From Desulfobacteraceae bacterium (GTDB lineage Bacteria; Desulfobacterota; Desulfobacteria; Desulfobacterales; Desulfosarcinaceae), in contig JALVRI010000570.1 of assembly GCA_027031325.1 (NCBI GenBank), forward strand, positions 1 to 8,907: a DNA stretch of 8,907 bases. Direction: 5' to 3'. Made by a program: the position numbers and the translations under genes. Below, in pieces: positions 1-6,882 of the stretch (positions are counted from its first letter, which is position 1; every line of letters begins with the position of its first letter). Under the pieces are notes generated by a model. It was given only the letters and a program-made list of their open reading frames with translations, was not told where the DNA came from and did no database searches.

Positions 1-906
1 CATGTATGCAGCCTGCTTCGCAGCCAGGGCAAAAAAGTAGTTGCCGTGCGCCACCCCATGCCTTACGGCGATCTTACCAAGCAAGTCGTTCAGCGTTTCA
101 GTTCTTACGCCGACTTCGACACCCATGACTGCACCATAGAGGAACGCGAAGAATACGAACCCCTGGTGTCCCAGGGTACCGTGGTTTATGCCGGGGTGGA
201 TTACGAGCTTATTCTGCGCCAGGCCGAGCAGGAAGCCGATATCATCGTCTGGGATGGTGGAAACAATGATACTCCTTTCTACTACCCGGACGTGCACATC
301 GTGGTCTTCGATCCTCACAGGGCAGGACACGAACGGCTTTATTTCCCCGGCGAAACCAATCTCCTGATGGCAGACATAGCTGTAATCAACAAGGTCGACA
401 GTGCGCCGGGTGAAGCGGTCGAAAAAGTCCGCCGGAATATCACTACCGTCAACGAGTCGGCCGATATAGTTCTGGCCGAGTCTGAAATCATTGTCGAAAA
501 CGGCCAGTCGATTGCCGGCAAACGGGTGCTGGTAGTAGAAGACGGGCCGACCCTTACTCATGGTGAAATGTCCTTCGGCGCCGGAGTTATCGCAGCCCGG
601 CGCAACAAGGCCGCGGAAATAGTAAGTCCCCTTCCCTTCGCGGTGGGCAGCATCAAGGAAACTTTCGCCAAATACCCCAATGTCTCCGATGTTCTTCCGG
701 CCATGGGCTACAGCAAGCGGCAGATCACAGACCTCCAGGAGACCATTAAAAATGCTGATTGTGATCTTGTCCTGTTCGCAACCCCCATAGATCTTCCCAA
801 GCTGGTTGAAATCGACAAGCCTACCGCCAGGGTAAGGTACGAGTACAAGGATCTTGAGGGGCCCAAACTGGCCGACGTGCTTCTAAATCGGATCGCGAAA
901 CTTTGA
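1..906 (+). CDS. Cyclic 2,3-diphosphoglycerate synthetase-like GTPase (COG2403 type), 5' end cut off
   Basis: The reading frame is open from base 1 to the TGA at 904-906, giving 301 visible residues; the GTG at 46 is an internal valine. The family is usually about 440-460 residues, so roughly 140-150 N-terminal residues are missing, including the Rossmann-like start and the P-loop, which should end just upstream. Visible marks, numbered from the window edge, are VRHPMPYGDL (17-26), the acidic turn WDGGNND (84-90), which resembles a Walker B region, a GTPase-type NKVD (130-133), VEDGPTLTHGEMSFGAG, and AVGSIKETFAKYP. These are hallmarks of the family named after the methanogen enzyme that closes 2,3-diphosphoglycerate into its cyclic anhydride with ATP. 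Bacterial members have no firm function, and cyclic diphosphoglycerate synthesis is not implied here. No signal peptide or membrane segment is visible in this part, so it is probably cytoplasmic. The next gene, arcC, starts 70 nt downstream on the same strand, suggesting one operon. Family assignment is confident; substrate is unknown. Confidence 0.9.
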   Translation, partial: HVCSLLRSQGKKVVAVRHPMPYGDLTKQVVQRFSSYADFDTHDCTIEEREEYEPLVSQGTVVYAGVDYELILRQAEQEADIIVWDGGNNDTPFYYPDVHIVVFDPHRAGHERLYFPGETNLLMADIAVINKVDSAPGEAVEKVRRNITTVNESADIVLAESEIIVENGQSIAGKRVLVVEDGPTLTHGEMSFGAGVIAARRNKAAEIVSPLPFAVGSIKETFAKYPNVSDVLPAMGYSKRQITDLQETIKNADCDLVLFATPIDLPKLVEIDKPTARVRYEYKDLEGPKLADVLLNRIAKL

Positions 907-936
907 AGCGGCCTCGATCTTGATGTAACAAGCAAA

Positions 937-966
937 CCTGAAGCTCGAAACTCAAAACGTTTCAGG
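937..966 (+). promoter_or_regulatory. Hairpin in the GTPase-arcC gap covering the arcC ribosome binding site
   Basis: Bases 937-944 (CCTGAAGC) can pair with 959-966 (GCTTTCAGG read as its partner arm, with one G-U pair), giving an 8-bp stem and a 14-nt A-rich loop. The 3' arm runs into the purine-rich AGGGTGGA (964-971) that serves as the Shine-Dalgarno for the arcC ATG at 977. Folding would partly hide that site. There is no U-tract, so it is not a normal terminator. The pairing is seen in the sequence; a regulatory role is inference. Confidence 0.3.
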
Positions 967-976
967 GTGGACCAGC

Positions 977-1903
977 ATGAAAAAAGAAACTCTACTTGTT
1001 GCATTGGGCGGCAACGCCTTGATCCAAAAAGGCCAGCGGGGGACCATCGAGGAGCAGTTTGCAAACTTGGAGGTACCCATGGCCCAGTTGGCCAGATTGT
1101 CCCGCCGTTACAGGATCATCATCACCCATGGTAACGGCCCCCAGGTGGGCAACTTGCTCAGGCAACAGGAATGCTGCCATGAATTGCCCCGCTTGCCCCT
1201 GGAAATACTGGTAGCCCAGACCCAGGGACAGATAGGCTATATGATAGAGTCCACCCTGGATACGGAACTCATGCAACTGGGAGTCAGCACCGGCCAGCCC
1301 CTCATCACTGTCATCACTTACGTTGTCGTGTCCGAAGATGACCCGGCTTTCAAAAATCCAACCAAGCCGATAGGACCGGCATATAGTAAAGAAGTCGCCG
1401 CCAAAATGCCTTATCCCATGCATAAAACAGCCAAGGGCTACCGTCGGGTCGTAGTTTCGCCACAGCCGGTGACAATCGTTGAAAAGCGCGAGATCAAGCG
1501 CCTGATAGACATGGATTTCATCGTCATCTGTTGCGGAGGCGGGGGGATTCCGGTTGTCAGGGAAGGCCGCAGGTTCTGCGGAGTCGATGCCGTCATCGAC
1601 AAGGATCTGGCAAGTGCCAAACTGGCAGAAGAAATCGGGGTCGATCTTTTCATAATCGCCTCGGATGTCAAGGGGGTATTCCTGGACTACGACCGTGCCG
1701 GCCGGAAATTTCTTCAAAAATTGACCGTCTCCCAGGCCGAAACCTATCTGGGACAGGGACAATTTCCCGCCGGCTCCATGGGCCCCAAGGTCCAGGCCGC
1801 CTTGAACTTTATCCGCAGCAACGGCAAAAGAGCCGTTATCGGCCATATTTCAGAGATTGAAAAAGCGGTCGAATCCAAAGCCGGTACCGAAATCACACTT
1901 TAA
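977..1903 (+). CDS. arcC: Carbamate kinase
   Basis: Carbamate kinase (EC 2.7.2.2) interconverts ATP plus carbamate with ADP plus carbamoyl phosphate, usually making ATP at the end of arginine, citrulline, allantoin or purine breakdown. The 308-residue length is normal for this amino-acid-kinase-fold family. Visible motifs are VALGGNALI (8-16) for phosphate binding, HGNGPQVGN (51-59), PTKPIGP with Lys130, CCGGGGIPV (185-193), VIDKDLASAKLA with Lys209, IIASDVKGVFLDYD (226-239), and GSMGPKVQAA with Lys271. The three lysines fall where the Enterococcus enzyme has its catalytic and nucleotide-contacting lysines. The ATG at 977 has a purine-rich AGGGTGGA 5 nt upstream, and the protein begins where the family begins. 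It follows the GTPase gene by 70 nt on the same strand. No arginine deiminase or ornithine transcarbamylase gene is in the window, so the source of carbamoyl phosphate is not visible. The enzyme call is secure; the pathway is open. Confidence 0.96.
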   Translation: MKKETLLVALGGNALIQKGQRGTIEEQFANLEVPMAQLARLSRRYRIIITHGNGPQVGNLLRQQECCHELPRLPLEILVAQTQGQIGYMIESTLDTELMQLGVSTGQPLITVITYVVVSEDDPAFKNPTKPIGPAYSKEVAAKMPYPMHKTAKGYRRVVVSPQPVTIVEKREIKRLIDMDFIVICCGGGGIPVVREGRRFCGVDAVIDKDLASAKLAEEIGVDLFIIASDVKGVFLDYDRAGRKFLQKLTVSQAETYLGQGQFPAGSMGPKVQAALNFIRSNGKRAVIGHISEIEKAVESKAGTEITL

Positions 1904-1958
1904 TATCACCCCGCCACGACCGTCCCGCTTCCAGCGGCCGAATCCAAACGGAAGCCGG
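1864..1958. repeat. Imperfect direct repeat spanning the 3' end of arcC
   Basis: AGCGGTCGAATCCAAA at 1864-1879, within the last arcC codons, recurs as AGCGGCCGAATCCAAA at 1933-1948, 30 nt past the stop codon (15 of 16 bases equal, 69 bp apart). Each copy is followed by AGCCGG, directly after the first copy and after a 4-nt insert in the second. A small local duplication is one explanation; chance is possible. Confidence 0.4.
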
Positions 1959-1959
1959 G
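1924..1959 (+). terminator. Possible 3'-end hairpin of arcC mRNA, without a U-tract
   Basis: Twenty nucleotides after the arcC stop, CCCGCTTCC (1924-1932) pairs with GGAAGC-C-GGG (1950-1959), giving a nine-pair stem with one bulged C (1956) and a 17-nt loop. No run of T follows, so a standard intrinsic terminator is not supported. It could stabilise the mRNA end or be incidental. Confidence 0.25.
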
Positions 1960-1968
1960 GCGCAGGCA

Positions 1969-1995
1969 GAACCTGATCAGCACTTTTTCAGGTTT
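1969..1995. promoter_or_regulatory. Inverted repeat upstream of the sensor-kinase promoter
   Basis: AACCTGA (1970-1976) and TCAGGTT (1988-1994) are a perfect 7-bp inverted repeat, extendable by one G-T pair, around an 11-nt centre. It ends 15 nt before the -35 box at 2010. It could be a regulator-binding site for the kinase promoter or a second hairpin in the arcC trailer. The sequence alone does not decide between these. Confidence 0.3.
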
Positions 1996-2009
1996 GGCCA
2001 ACCAAGACG

Positions 2010-2038
2010 TTGACATCCAATTCAGCATTAAATAAACA
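2010..2038 (+). promoter_or_regulatory. Sigma70-like promoter for the hybrid sensor kinase
   Basis: A consensus -35 TTGACA (2010-2015) is followed after 17 nt by TAAACA (2033-2038) inside an AT-rich stretch (TTAAATAAA, 2028-2036). The -10 match is only 3 of 6. Transcription would begin near 2045, leaving a leader of about 28 nt with the Shine-Dalgarno and ATG at 2073. The TTG of this -35 box is in frame with the kinase gene and can be mistaken for its start codon. Confidence 0.5.
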
Positions 2039-2056
2039 CTGGTTAGCATCTTATGC

Positions 2057-2065
2057 GGGAAGGAA
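2057..2065 (+). promoter_or_regulatory. Ribosome binding site fixing the kinase start at 2073
   Basis: GGGAAGGAA lies 7 nt before the ATG at 2073. This is the best Shine-Dalgarno seen in the window, and there is no comparable site before the in-frame TTG at 2010. It supports a protein beginning MRISVRWSLV, which leads straight into the first membrane helix. Confidence 0.7.
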
Positions 2066-2072
2066 CCTACCT

Positions 2073-5000
2073 ATGCGAATATCGGTGCGTTGGTCCCTTG
2101 TGGCCGGTTTCCTCGGCCTGATCTGGGGGACCCACCTCATTACAGCCACATCGTCCTTCATAACATCCCAAAAGGTACTGCAACAGCACGCGCGCAAAAT
2201 AATGGACACCGTGGCCGACAAGGCTCGCATCCAGACCCTGGCCTATCTTGAACAGGCTCGCCAGTCCGCCGTTCTGACGGCCAGCTTGATTGAAAGAGGC
2301 CATTTCGGGTTTCAGACCGACAAGGCCAACCCCCTTTTCGGCTACTTTTACGAACAGCTCAAATTGCATCCTTCATTGGCCGGCATGTTCATCGCCAATC
2401 CCAACGGAGATTTCCTGGACCTGCGCAGGTCCAGGGTGGGCAAGGAACCTTCCCTGAGAATCAAAATCATCAGCAACGGTCAATCGGGACGCAAAACCTT
2501 GCTTGTCTGGCGAACTCCGGATTGGTCCTACATCAAAGAAAAATACGATCCAGCCGACACCTACGATCCCCGCCTGCGCCCCTGGTACAAGGAGGCCACG
2601 GCCAAAGCCAAAACGATCTGGACCGATCCGTATATCTTTTTCACATCCCAAAAGCCCGGCATAACGGTGGCAACGCCATGTTTCGACAAGTCGTCCGGCA
2701 GCATAATCGCCATCATCGGGGTGGACATTGAAATCGATTCCCTTTCCACCTTTTTCGCCGGGCTCAAAATCGGTGAGCACGGCAAGGCCTTCCTGATCGA
2801 CGGCAAGGGGCACCTGGTTGCCTTCCCCGACCTTAAAAAGATAAAGATACCAAGCGGCAAGGACAGTACCGGGTTCCGCCTTGTATCCATCGAGCAACTG
2901 GACGACCCCCTGAGTTGGAAGGCTTTCAGCGCCATGGGTTTTGAGCGCGATTCGGGAAAATTTTACGACTTTCCATTTTCCCGTTATGCAACTTTCCAAT
3001 ACAAGGGGGAAGATTACCTTACCACCTTCAAATCCCTGGATGAACGTTCCCTGGGATGGGCCATCGGCGTCTACCTGCCGTCCAGGGATTACCTTGGTGC
3101 CATCATCAAGAACCGCCGGTTGAACCTGATTTTCACCCTGGCCATTTCCGCCCTTGCCACCGTGATCGGGTTTGTGCTGGCGGCCGGTATCATCCGCCCG
3201 GTGATGAGACTTGCCTCCCAGGCCGATGCCATCGGGCGCGGAGACTACGATGCCATCAAGCCCATCCGGACCCATTATCATGAAATCCAGGTCACGGCGG
3301 ACGCTTTCGAAAAAATGAAGAACGCGGTCATTGCAAGCCGCGAAAAATACAAGTCGATCTTCGAAAACATCCAGGACATCTATTACGAAATCGACACTGA
3401 CGGCAAGATAATCGAAATCAGCCCCTCGGTTTACAGGATATACAAGTACAGCCGGCGCCAGCTGCTGGGCCGCAACATGTTCGAGCTATACAAGAACCCG
3501 GACGACCGCTACAAAATGCTCAAGGATCTGAACCGGCAGGGCCGGTTGGTCGATTATGAAATCATCCTCAAGACCCCTGAAAACAGGATCGTAATCGCAT
3601 CCATCAATTGCACCCTGGCCCGCGACGAATCCGGTCGTCCCACCCGCATCATAGGCTCCCTGCGGGACATCACCGCAAGGAAGATGGCCGAAGCCAGGCT
3701 GCACAGGTACAAAAACAGGCTGGAGGAAATAGTCAAAAAGCGTACTTCGGCCCTGGAAAAAGCCAACGCCTACCTAAGGGCCCAAATCGCCCAGCGCCAT
3801 GATACCGAGAAAGCCCTGCGCCGAAGCGAGGAGCGTTATCGCAACATCCTGGCCAGCATCCAGGAGGCCTATTTCGAACTCGACCTGTCGGGACGTCTTA
3901 CGTTTGTCAACCAGGCCGCTTTAAGGATCTCCGGTTACCAGCGCGAAGAAGTAATCGGGATGCACCACAGCCGATATACAAGCCGGGAAACGGCTGAAAA
4001 GGCCAGGAAAATCTTCAGGGAAATCCGCCGGACGGGCAAACCGGCCGACATTTCCCACTACACCTTGATAACCAAAGAGGGTAAGCAGCGGATAATGGAG
4101 GTGTCGGCTTCCCTGATAACCGATTCAAAGGGCAACCCGGTCGGCTACAGGGGGGTTGCCAGGGACATGACCGAACGCATTCGCAGTCAACAGGAAAGGA
4201 ATAAACTCCGGTCCCAACTGGAGCAGGCTCAAAGGATTGAATCGATAGGGACCCTGGCCGGTGGTGTGGCCCATGATTTCAACAACCTGTTGATGGGCAT
4301 TCAGGGCAACGTCTCTTTGCTCTTGATGAAACTCGGTTCCGGTTCCAACCTGCGCCAGTATGTCGAAGCCATCCAGGATTGTGTCGAAAGCGGTGCCAGC
4401 CTTACCAGCCAGCTGCTCGGTTTTGCCCGTGGCGGAAAATACAACGTCAGGCCGATCGATTTGAACGAGGTGATCGAAAACAGCCTGCGCCTGTTCGGTC
4501 GGACTCATCGCAGCATAACCATTTCAAAAGACCTCCAGCAGGACTTATGGACCGTCGAGGCCGACCGCAGCCAGATAGAACAAGTCTTGATGAACATATA
4601 TGTCAATGCCTGGCAGGCAATCGAAGACACCGGTCAGATAAGTATAAATTCCACCAATGTCTCCCTGGGCCCGGATGGAGTCAGGGGTTACGGAGTTGAG
4701 CCCGGCAGATATGTGGAGATCAGGATCAAGGACACCGGCAAGGGAATGCCGGAAGAAGTACGCAAACGGATATTCGAGCCTTTCTTCACGACCAAGCAAA
4801 TGGGTCGCGGCACAGGCCTGGGACTAGCCTCTGTGTTCGGTATAGTCAAAAATCACAAGGGCTTCATCAAGGTCAAGAGCAGTCCCGGAAGGGGCAGCGA
4901 ATTTATCATTTATCTGCCGGCAAGCAATAAACGTCCGCCCGAATCCAGCCATGACCGACGGAAGCAAAACCTTACCCGCGGAAGCGAGACTATAATGGTC

Positions 5001-5366
5001 ATCGATGACGAGCCCTACATCTGCGAGGCTTTCAATGACCTGCTGAAGGCAATGGGATATGAGGTCATTGTTTGCCGGACGCCTCAAGAGGCCCTCGATA
5101 TCATCAATGACAAACAGAAGCGGATAGACTTGGCCATAGTCGACATGGTCATGCCGGAGATAGATGGCGAAGAACTTTTCGACAGATTCATGAAGATACG
5201 TCCCAAGCTTAAAGTAATAATCGCTTCGGGCTATACCAAAGACGAACGGGTCAAAGCAATCATCAAGAGAGGCGCGGCCGGCTTCATCCAAAAACCGTTC
5301 GATCCGGCCACCCTTTCAGAGGCCATCCGTGCGGCTTTGGACGACAACCAAGCAGGCAAAAGCTGA
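2073..5366 (+). CDS. Membrane hybrid sensor histidine kinase: dCache-HAMP-PAS-PAS-HisKA-HATPase-REC
   Basis: A 1097-residue two-component hybrid kinase of the inner membrane. Membrane helix 1 is at about 5-27. A periplasmic dCache ligand domain follows (about 30-345) with the family mark DPRLRPWY (165-172) and GVD ending at Asp218. Membrane helix 2 is at about 350-374, then HAMP (about 375-423). PAS1 is at about 424-533, a charged probable coiled coil at 534-582, and PAS2 at about 586-699. The HisKA domain has the HPK4-type AHDFNN box with phospho-acceptor His734. The ATPase domain has N-box Asn841/Asn845, DTGKGMP (887-893), IFEPFFTTK (900-908) and GRGTGLGLA (911-919). The receiver domain (about 973-1090) has acidic Asp978/Asp979, acceptor Asp1024 in VDMVMP, Ser1052 and Lys1074. 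All catalytic residues are present. There is no output domain, so the signal must pass to an unlinked partner. The start was chosen from the Shine-Dalgarno at 2057-2065. Tyr164, Arg169, Trp171, Tyr172 and Asp218 fit the amino-acid-sensing dCache pattern. It may be cotranscribed with the unknown gene 38 nt downstream. Confidence 0.95.
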   Translation: MRISVRWSLVAGFLGLIWGTHLITATSSFITSQKVLQQHARKIMDTVADKARIQTLAYLEQARQSAVLTASLIERGHFGFQTDKANPLFGYFYEQLKLHPSLAGMFIANPNGDFLDLRRSRVGKEPSLRIKIISNGQSGRKTLLVWRTPDWSYIKEKYDPADTYDPRLRPWYKEATAKAKTIWTDPYIFFTSQKPGITVATPCFDKSSGSIIAIIGVDIEIDSLSTFFAGLKIGEHGKAFLIDGKGHLVAFPDLKKIKIPSGKDSTGFRLVSIEQLDDPLSWKAFSAMGFERDSGKFYDFPFSRYATFQYKGEDYLTTFKSLDERSLGWAIGVYLPSRDYLGAIIKNRRLNLIFTLAISALATVIGFVLAAGIIRPVMRLASQADAIGRGDYDAIKPIRTHYHEIQVTADAFEKMKNAVIASREKYKSIFENIQDIYYEIDTDGKIIEISPSVYRIYKYSRRQLLGRNMFELYKNPDDRYKMLKDLNRQGRLVDYEIILKTPENRIVIASINCTLARDESGRPTRIIGSLRDITARKMAEARLHRYKNRLEEIVKKRTSALEKANAYLRAQIAQRHDTEKALRRSEERYRNILASIQEAYFELDLSGRLTFVNQAALRISGYQREEVIGMHHSRYTSRETAEKARKIFREIRRTGKPADISHYTLITKEGKQRIMEVSASLITDSKGNPVGYRGVARDMTERIRSQQERNKLRSQLEQAQRIESIGTLAGGVAHDFNNLLMGIQGNVSLLLMKLGSGSNLRQYVEAIQDCVESGASLTSQLLGFARGGKYNVRPIDLNEVIENSLRLFGRTHRSITISKDLQQDLWTVEADRSQIEQVLMNIYVNAWQAIEDTGQISINSTNVSLGPDGVRGYGVEPGRYVEIRIKDTGKGMPEEVRKRIFEPFFTTKQMGRGTGLGLASVFGIVKNHKGFIKVKSSPGRGSEFIIYLPASNKRPPESSHDRRKQNLTRGSETIMVIDDEPYICEAFNDLLKAMGYEVIVCRTPQEALDIINDKQKRIDLAIVDMVMPEIDGEELFDRFMKIRPKLKVIIASGYTKDERVKAIIKRGAAGFIQKPFDPATLSEAIRAALDDNQAGKS

Positions 5367-5404
5367 TTTACTGTCTAAATAAATCTCAAACCCCGGGTAA
5401 TGCC

Positions 5405-5920
5405 ATGACTGTAAAACAAATCCTGGACAATTTCGCATCCTGCAAACCAAAAACATCACAAGCCGGTATCGACGCCGAAAGGAAACGTATCGAAAAACTC
5501 CTGATAGAGGTCAACAAATGCTTTGTGGATGTTATCTTGCCCTCTGTTTTCGAGGTTCAGGAAGACCTGCAGCAGGCCGGTTTCTGGAACCAGCTCAATA
5601 TCGGCCAATCATCGGTGCTCACTTCGGGCAAACCCAACATCCGCAACGTTGAACTCTTTTTTTACCCGGAACGTATCCAGCAACTGCCTTTTGAAGCATC
5701 CGCCCTGGAACGTACCTACCGTGCATTATTCGAGCCTTCTGCAGATCTGCGCAAAATATTGATGCAGATAAGGTTTCCGCAGCGTCTGAATCCAGTCAGG
5801 GAAGACCAAAACCGGGCGGTTGCCGTTGAAAAAGTGAATACGGCCATGGTGAACAGTTTCCTGGAAGAATTCATCCTGGGATCGATAGAAATATATCAGT
5901 CAGACCATCTCCTGAGCTAA
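5405..5920 (+). CDS. Protein of unknown family, 171 residues, behind the sensor kinase
   Basis: I do not recognise this protein. It starts at the ATG at 5405, 38 nt after the kinase stop, with only a weak GGGT upstream, and ends with TAA at 5918-5920. There is no signal peptide, membrane helix or cysteine-pair metal motif. The apparent order is: a charged amphipathic helix (about 21-58), a strand-like segment KPNIRNVELFFYPERIQQ (76-93), a short helix (97-108), a second strand-like segment around KILMQIRFPQ (117-126), and a long C-terminal helix (136-165) ending SDHLLS. It is therefore probably a small cytoplasmic alpha/beta protein. Its only histidine is His168, so it is not an Hpt phosphotransfer domain, and it shows no receiver or DNA-binding signature. 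Position suggests cotranscription with the kinase and perhaps a partner role, but that is inference. Its codon use looks like that of its neighbours and the full-length frame is intact, so I consider it a real gene. Confidence 0.8.
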   Translation: MTVKQILDNFASCKPKTSQAGIDAERKRIEKLLIEVNKCFVDVILPSVFEVQEDLQQAGFWNQLNIGQSSVLTSGKPNIRNVELFFYPERIQQLPFEASALERTYRALFEPSADLRKILMQIRFPQRLNPVREDQNRAVAVEKVNTAMVNSFLEEFILGSIEIYQSDHLLS

Positions 5921-5937
5921 AAGAAAGCTGTCCAAAC

Positions 5938-6804
5938 TCAGTGACGGCCCTGGAGGTAGGCCGGCAGGGTTGCATTTTCAACAGGTGGCAAGTTGATGGT
6001 CGCCGGCGGCTCGAAACCGAACACCAGCTTGAGAAAGTTCTGGCATATGCGGTAGGTTGCTCCCCACAAAAGTTCCCTGCCGTTTTCCGTTTCAACGATC
6101 AGGCAGGGAAAATCCACATCCATCGTTACGCCGTCGTGTCTTCTGACACCGGGCAATCTGAAACGGGCATAGGCTCCCGGGTCCAACAACAATTCCAGGG
6201 GAATCTCGATCATTCCGGCCACTTCCCAGTTGGGCCTCAAACGGGCCGGTCTTTTCATCCAGCCGCATACCGGGTAGATAACCCTGTCGAACATCACCAG
6301 CGGTTGGGGAGGCAGGGGAGCCAGTATCTCGACGTTGAAAGGAGTCAAACGGATTTCCTCCCAGGCTTCGCGCAGGGCCGTGGCCGCCATTATCCAGAAA
6401 GCGGCTTTTGATCTGCCACAACGGCCTTTATTGACAACCGGCCGGCTTGCAAAACTTGACAAAGACTGCCTCCAGGCGCCGAGGGAGACATCCTGGAGGG
6501 CCGCCAGACCCATCGCTGCAATCGCCAACAGGCTGTCGGCCAATCGGCTGACCCTGCCACCGGGACAGCAAAGATCACCGGCCTGGGTAACCCTTGCAGA
6601 ACGCTTGCTCAGCATCAGGCACGGTCTCGAATTTAATGAGCGTCCCCTGTCAAATCCCAGCAAGAAGAGCACCGCCGAAGCCTGCTTCGCCATGACCTGA
6701 TGGATGGACCAGGGATTTTCAGCCCACCACGAACAAAGGGAGGCACGCACCCTGGTCTTTAGATCCCTGCCTTCCGGTTTTTCTATCAGATCCTTTTCCA
6801 GCAT
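5938..6804 (-). CDS. Nudix hydrolase, CoA pyrophosphatase-like, with a split Nudix box
   Basis: A 288-residue probable cytoplasmic Nudix hydrolase. The closest layout I recognise is the NudL/CoA-diphosphatase group, which cuts CoA and related nucleotides into phosphopantetheine and 3',5'-ADP with Mg or Mn. Support comes from LMLSKRSARV (64-72 region), GDLCCPGG (76-83), and the catalytic helix TALREAWEEI (142-151) with metal ligands Glu146, Glu149 and Glu150. LAPLPP follows (161-166), then the FDRVIYPVCGW strand and a C-terminal VDFPCLIVETE/LLWGATYRI pair typical of the fold. The box is interrupted: G83 to R145 is 62 residues, against about 15 in ordinary NudL, so about 47 residues are inserted. 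The usual Gly after the REXXEE motif is Arg152. The ATG at 6804 has GAAAGG 8 nt upstream on this strand. The gene ends 17 nt from the convergent unknown gene, with no hairpin between them. Substrate specificity is uncertain. Confidence 0.85.
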   Translation of the reverse strand: MLEKDLIEKPEGRDLKTRVRASLCSWWAENPWSIHQVMAKQASAVLFLLGFDRGRSLNSRPCLMLSKRSARVTQAGDLCCPGGRVSRLADSLLAIAAMGLAALQDVSLGAWRQSLSSFASRPVVNKGRCGRSKAAFWIMAATALREAWEEIRLTPFNVEILAPLPPQPLVMFDRVIYPVCGWMKRPARLRPNWEVAGMIEIPLELLLDPGAYARFRLPGVRRHDGVTMDVDFPCLIVETENGRELLWGATYRICQNFLKLVFGFEPPATINLPPVENATLPAYLQGRH

Positions 6805-6882
6805 GCTCCGCGCCTTTCAACCCGTGCCTATCGGGCCACTGCAGCCGTGCCTGCCGGTCACAGCCACGGCCTGTTCTCCTGA

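Noticed and set aside
46..906. GTG at 46 as the start of the GTPase
   Set aside because: The frame continues upstream to base 1 with family-like residues (SLLRSQGKKVVAVRHP), so the GTG is an internal valine and the gene is cut by the window edge.
992..1846. 284-codon open frame on the minus strand, opposite arcC
   Set aside because: It lies wholly within a clear carbamate kinase gene; its translation has low-complexity Gly/Asp-rich make-up and no recognisable domain. It is a shadow of codon bias.
2373..3281. 302-codon open frame on the minus strand, opposite the dCache region
   Set aside because: It fully overlaps the conserved dCache and HAMP coding frame and shows no domain of its own.
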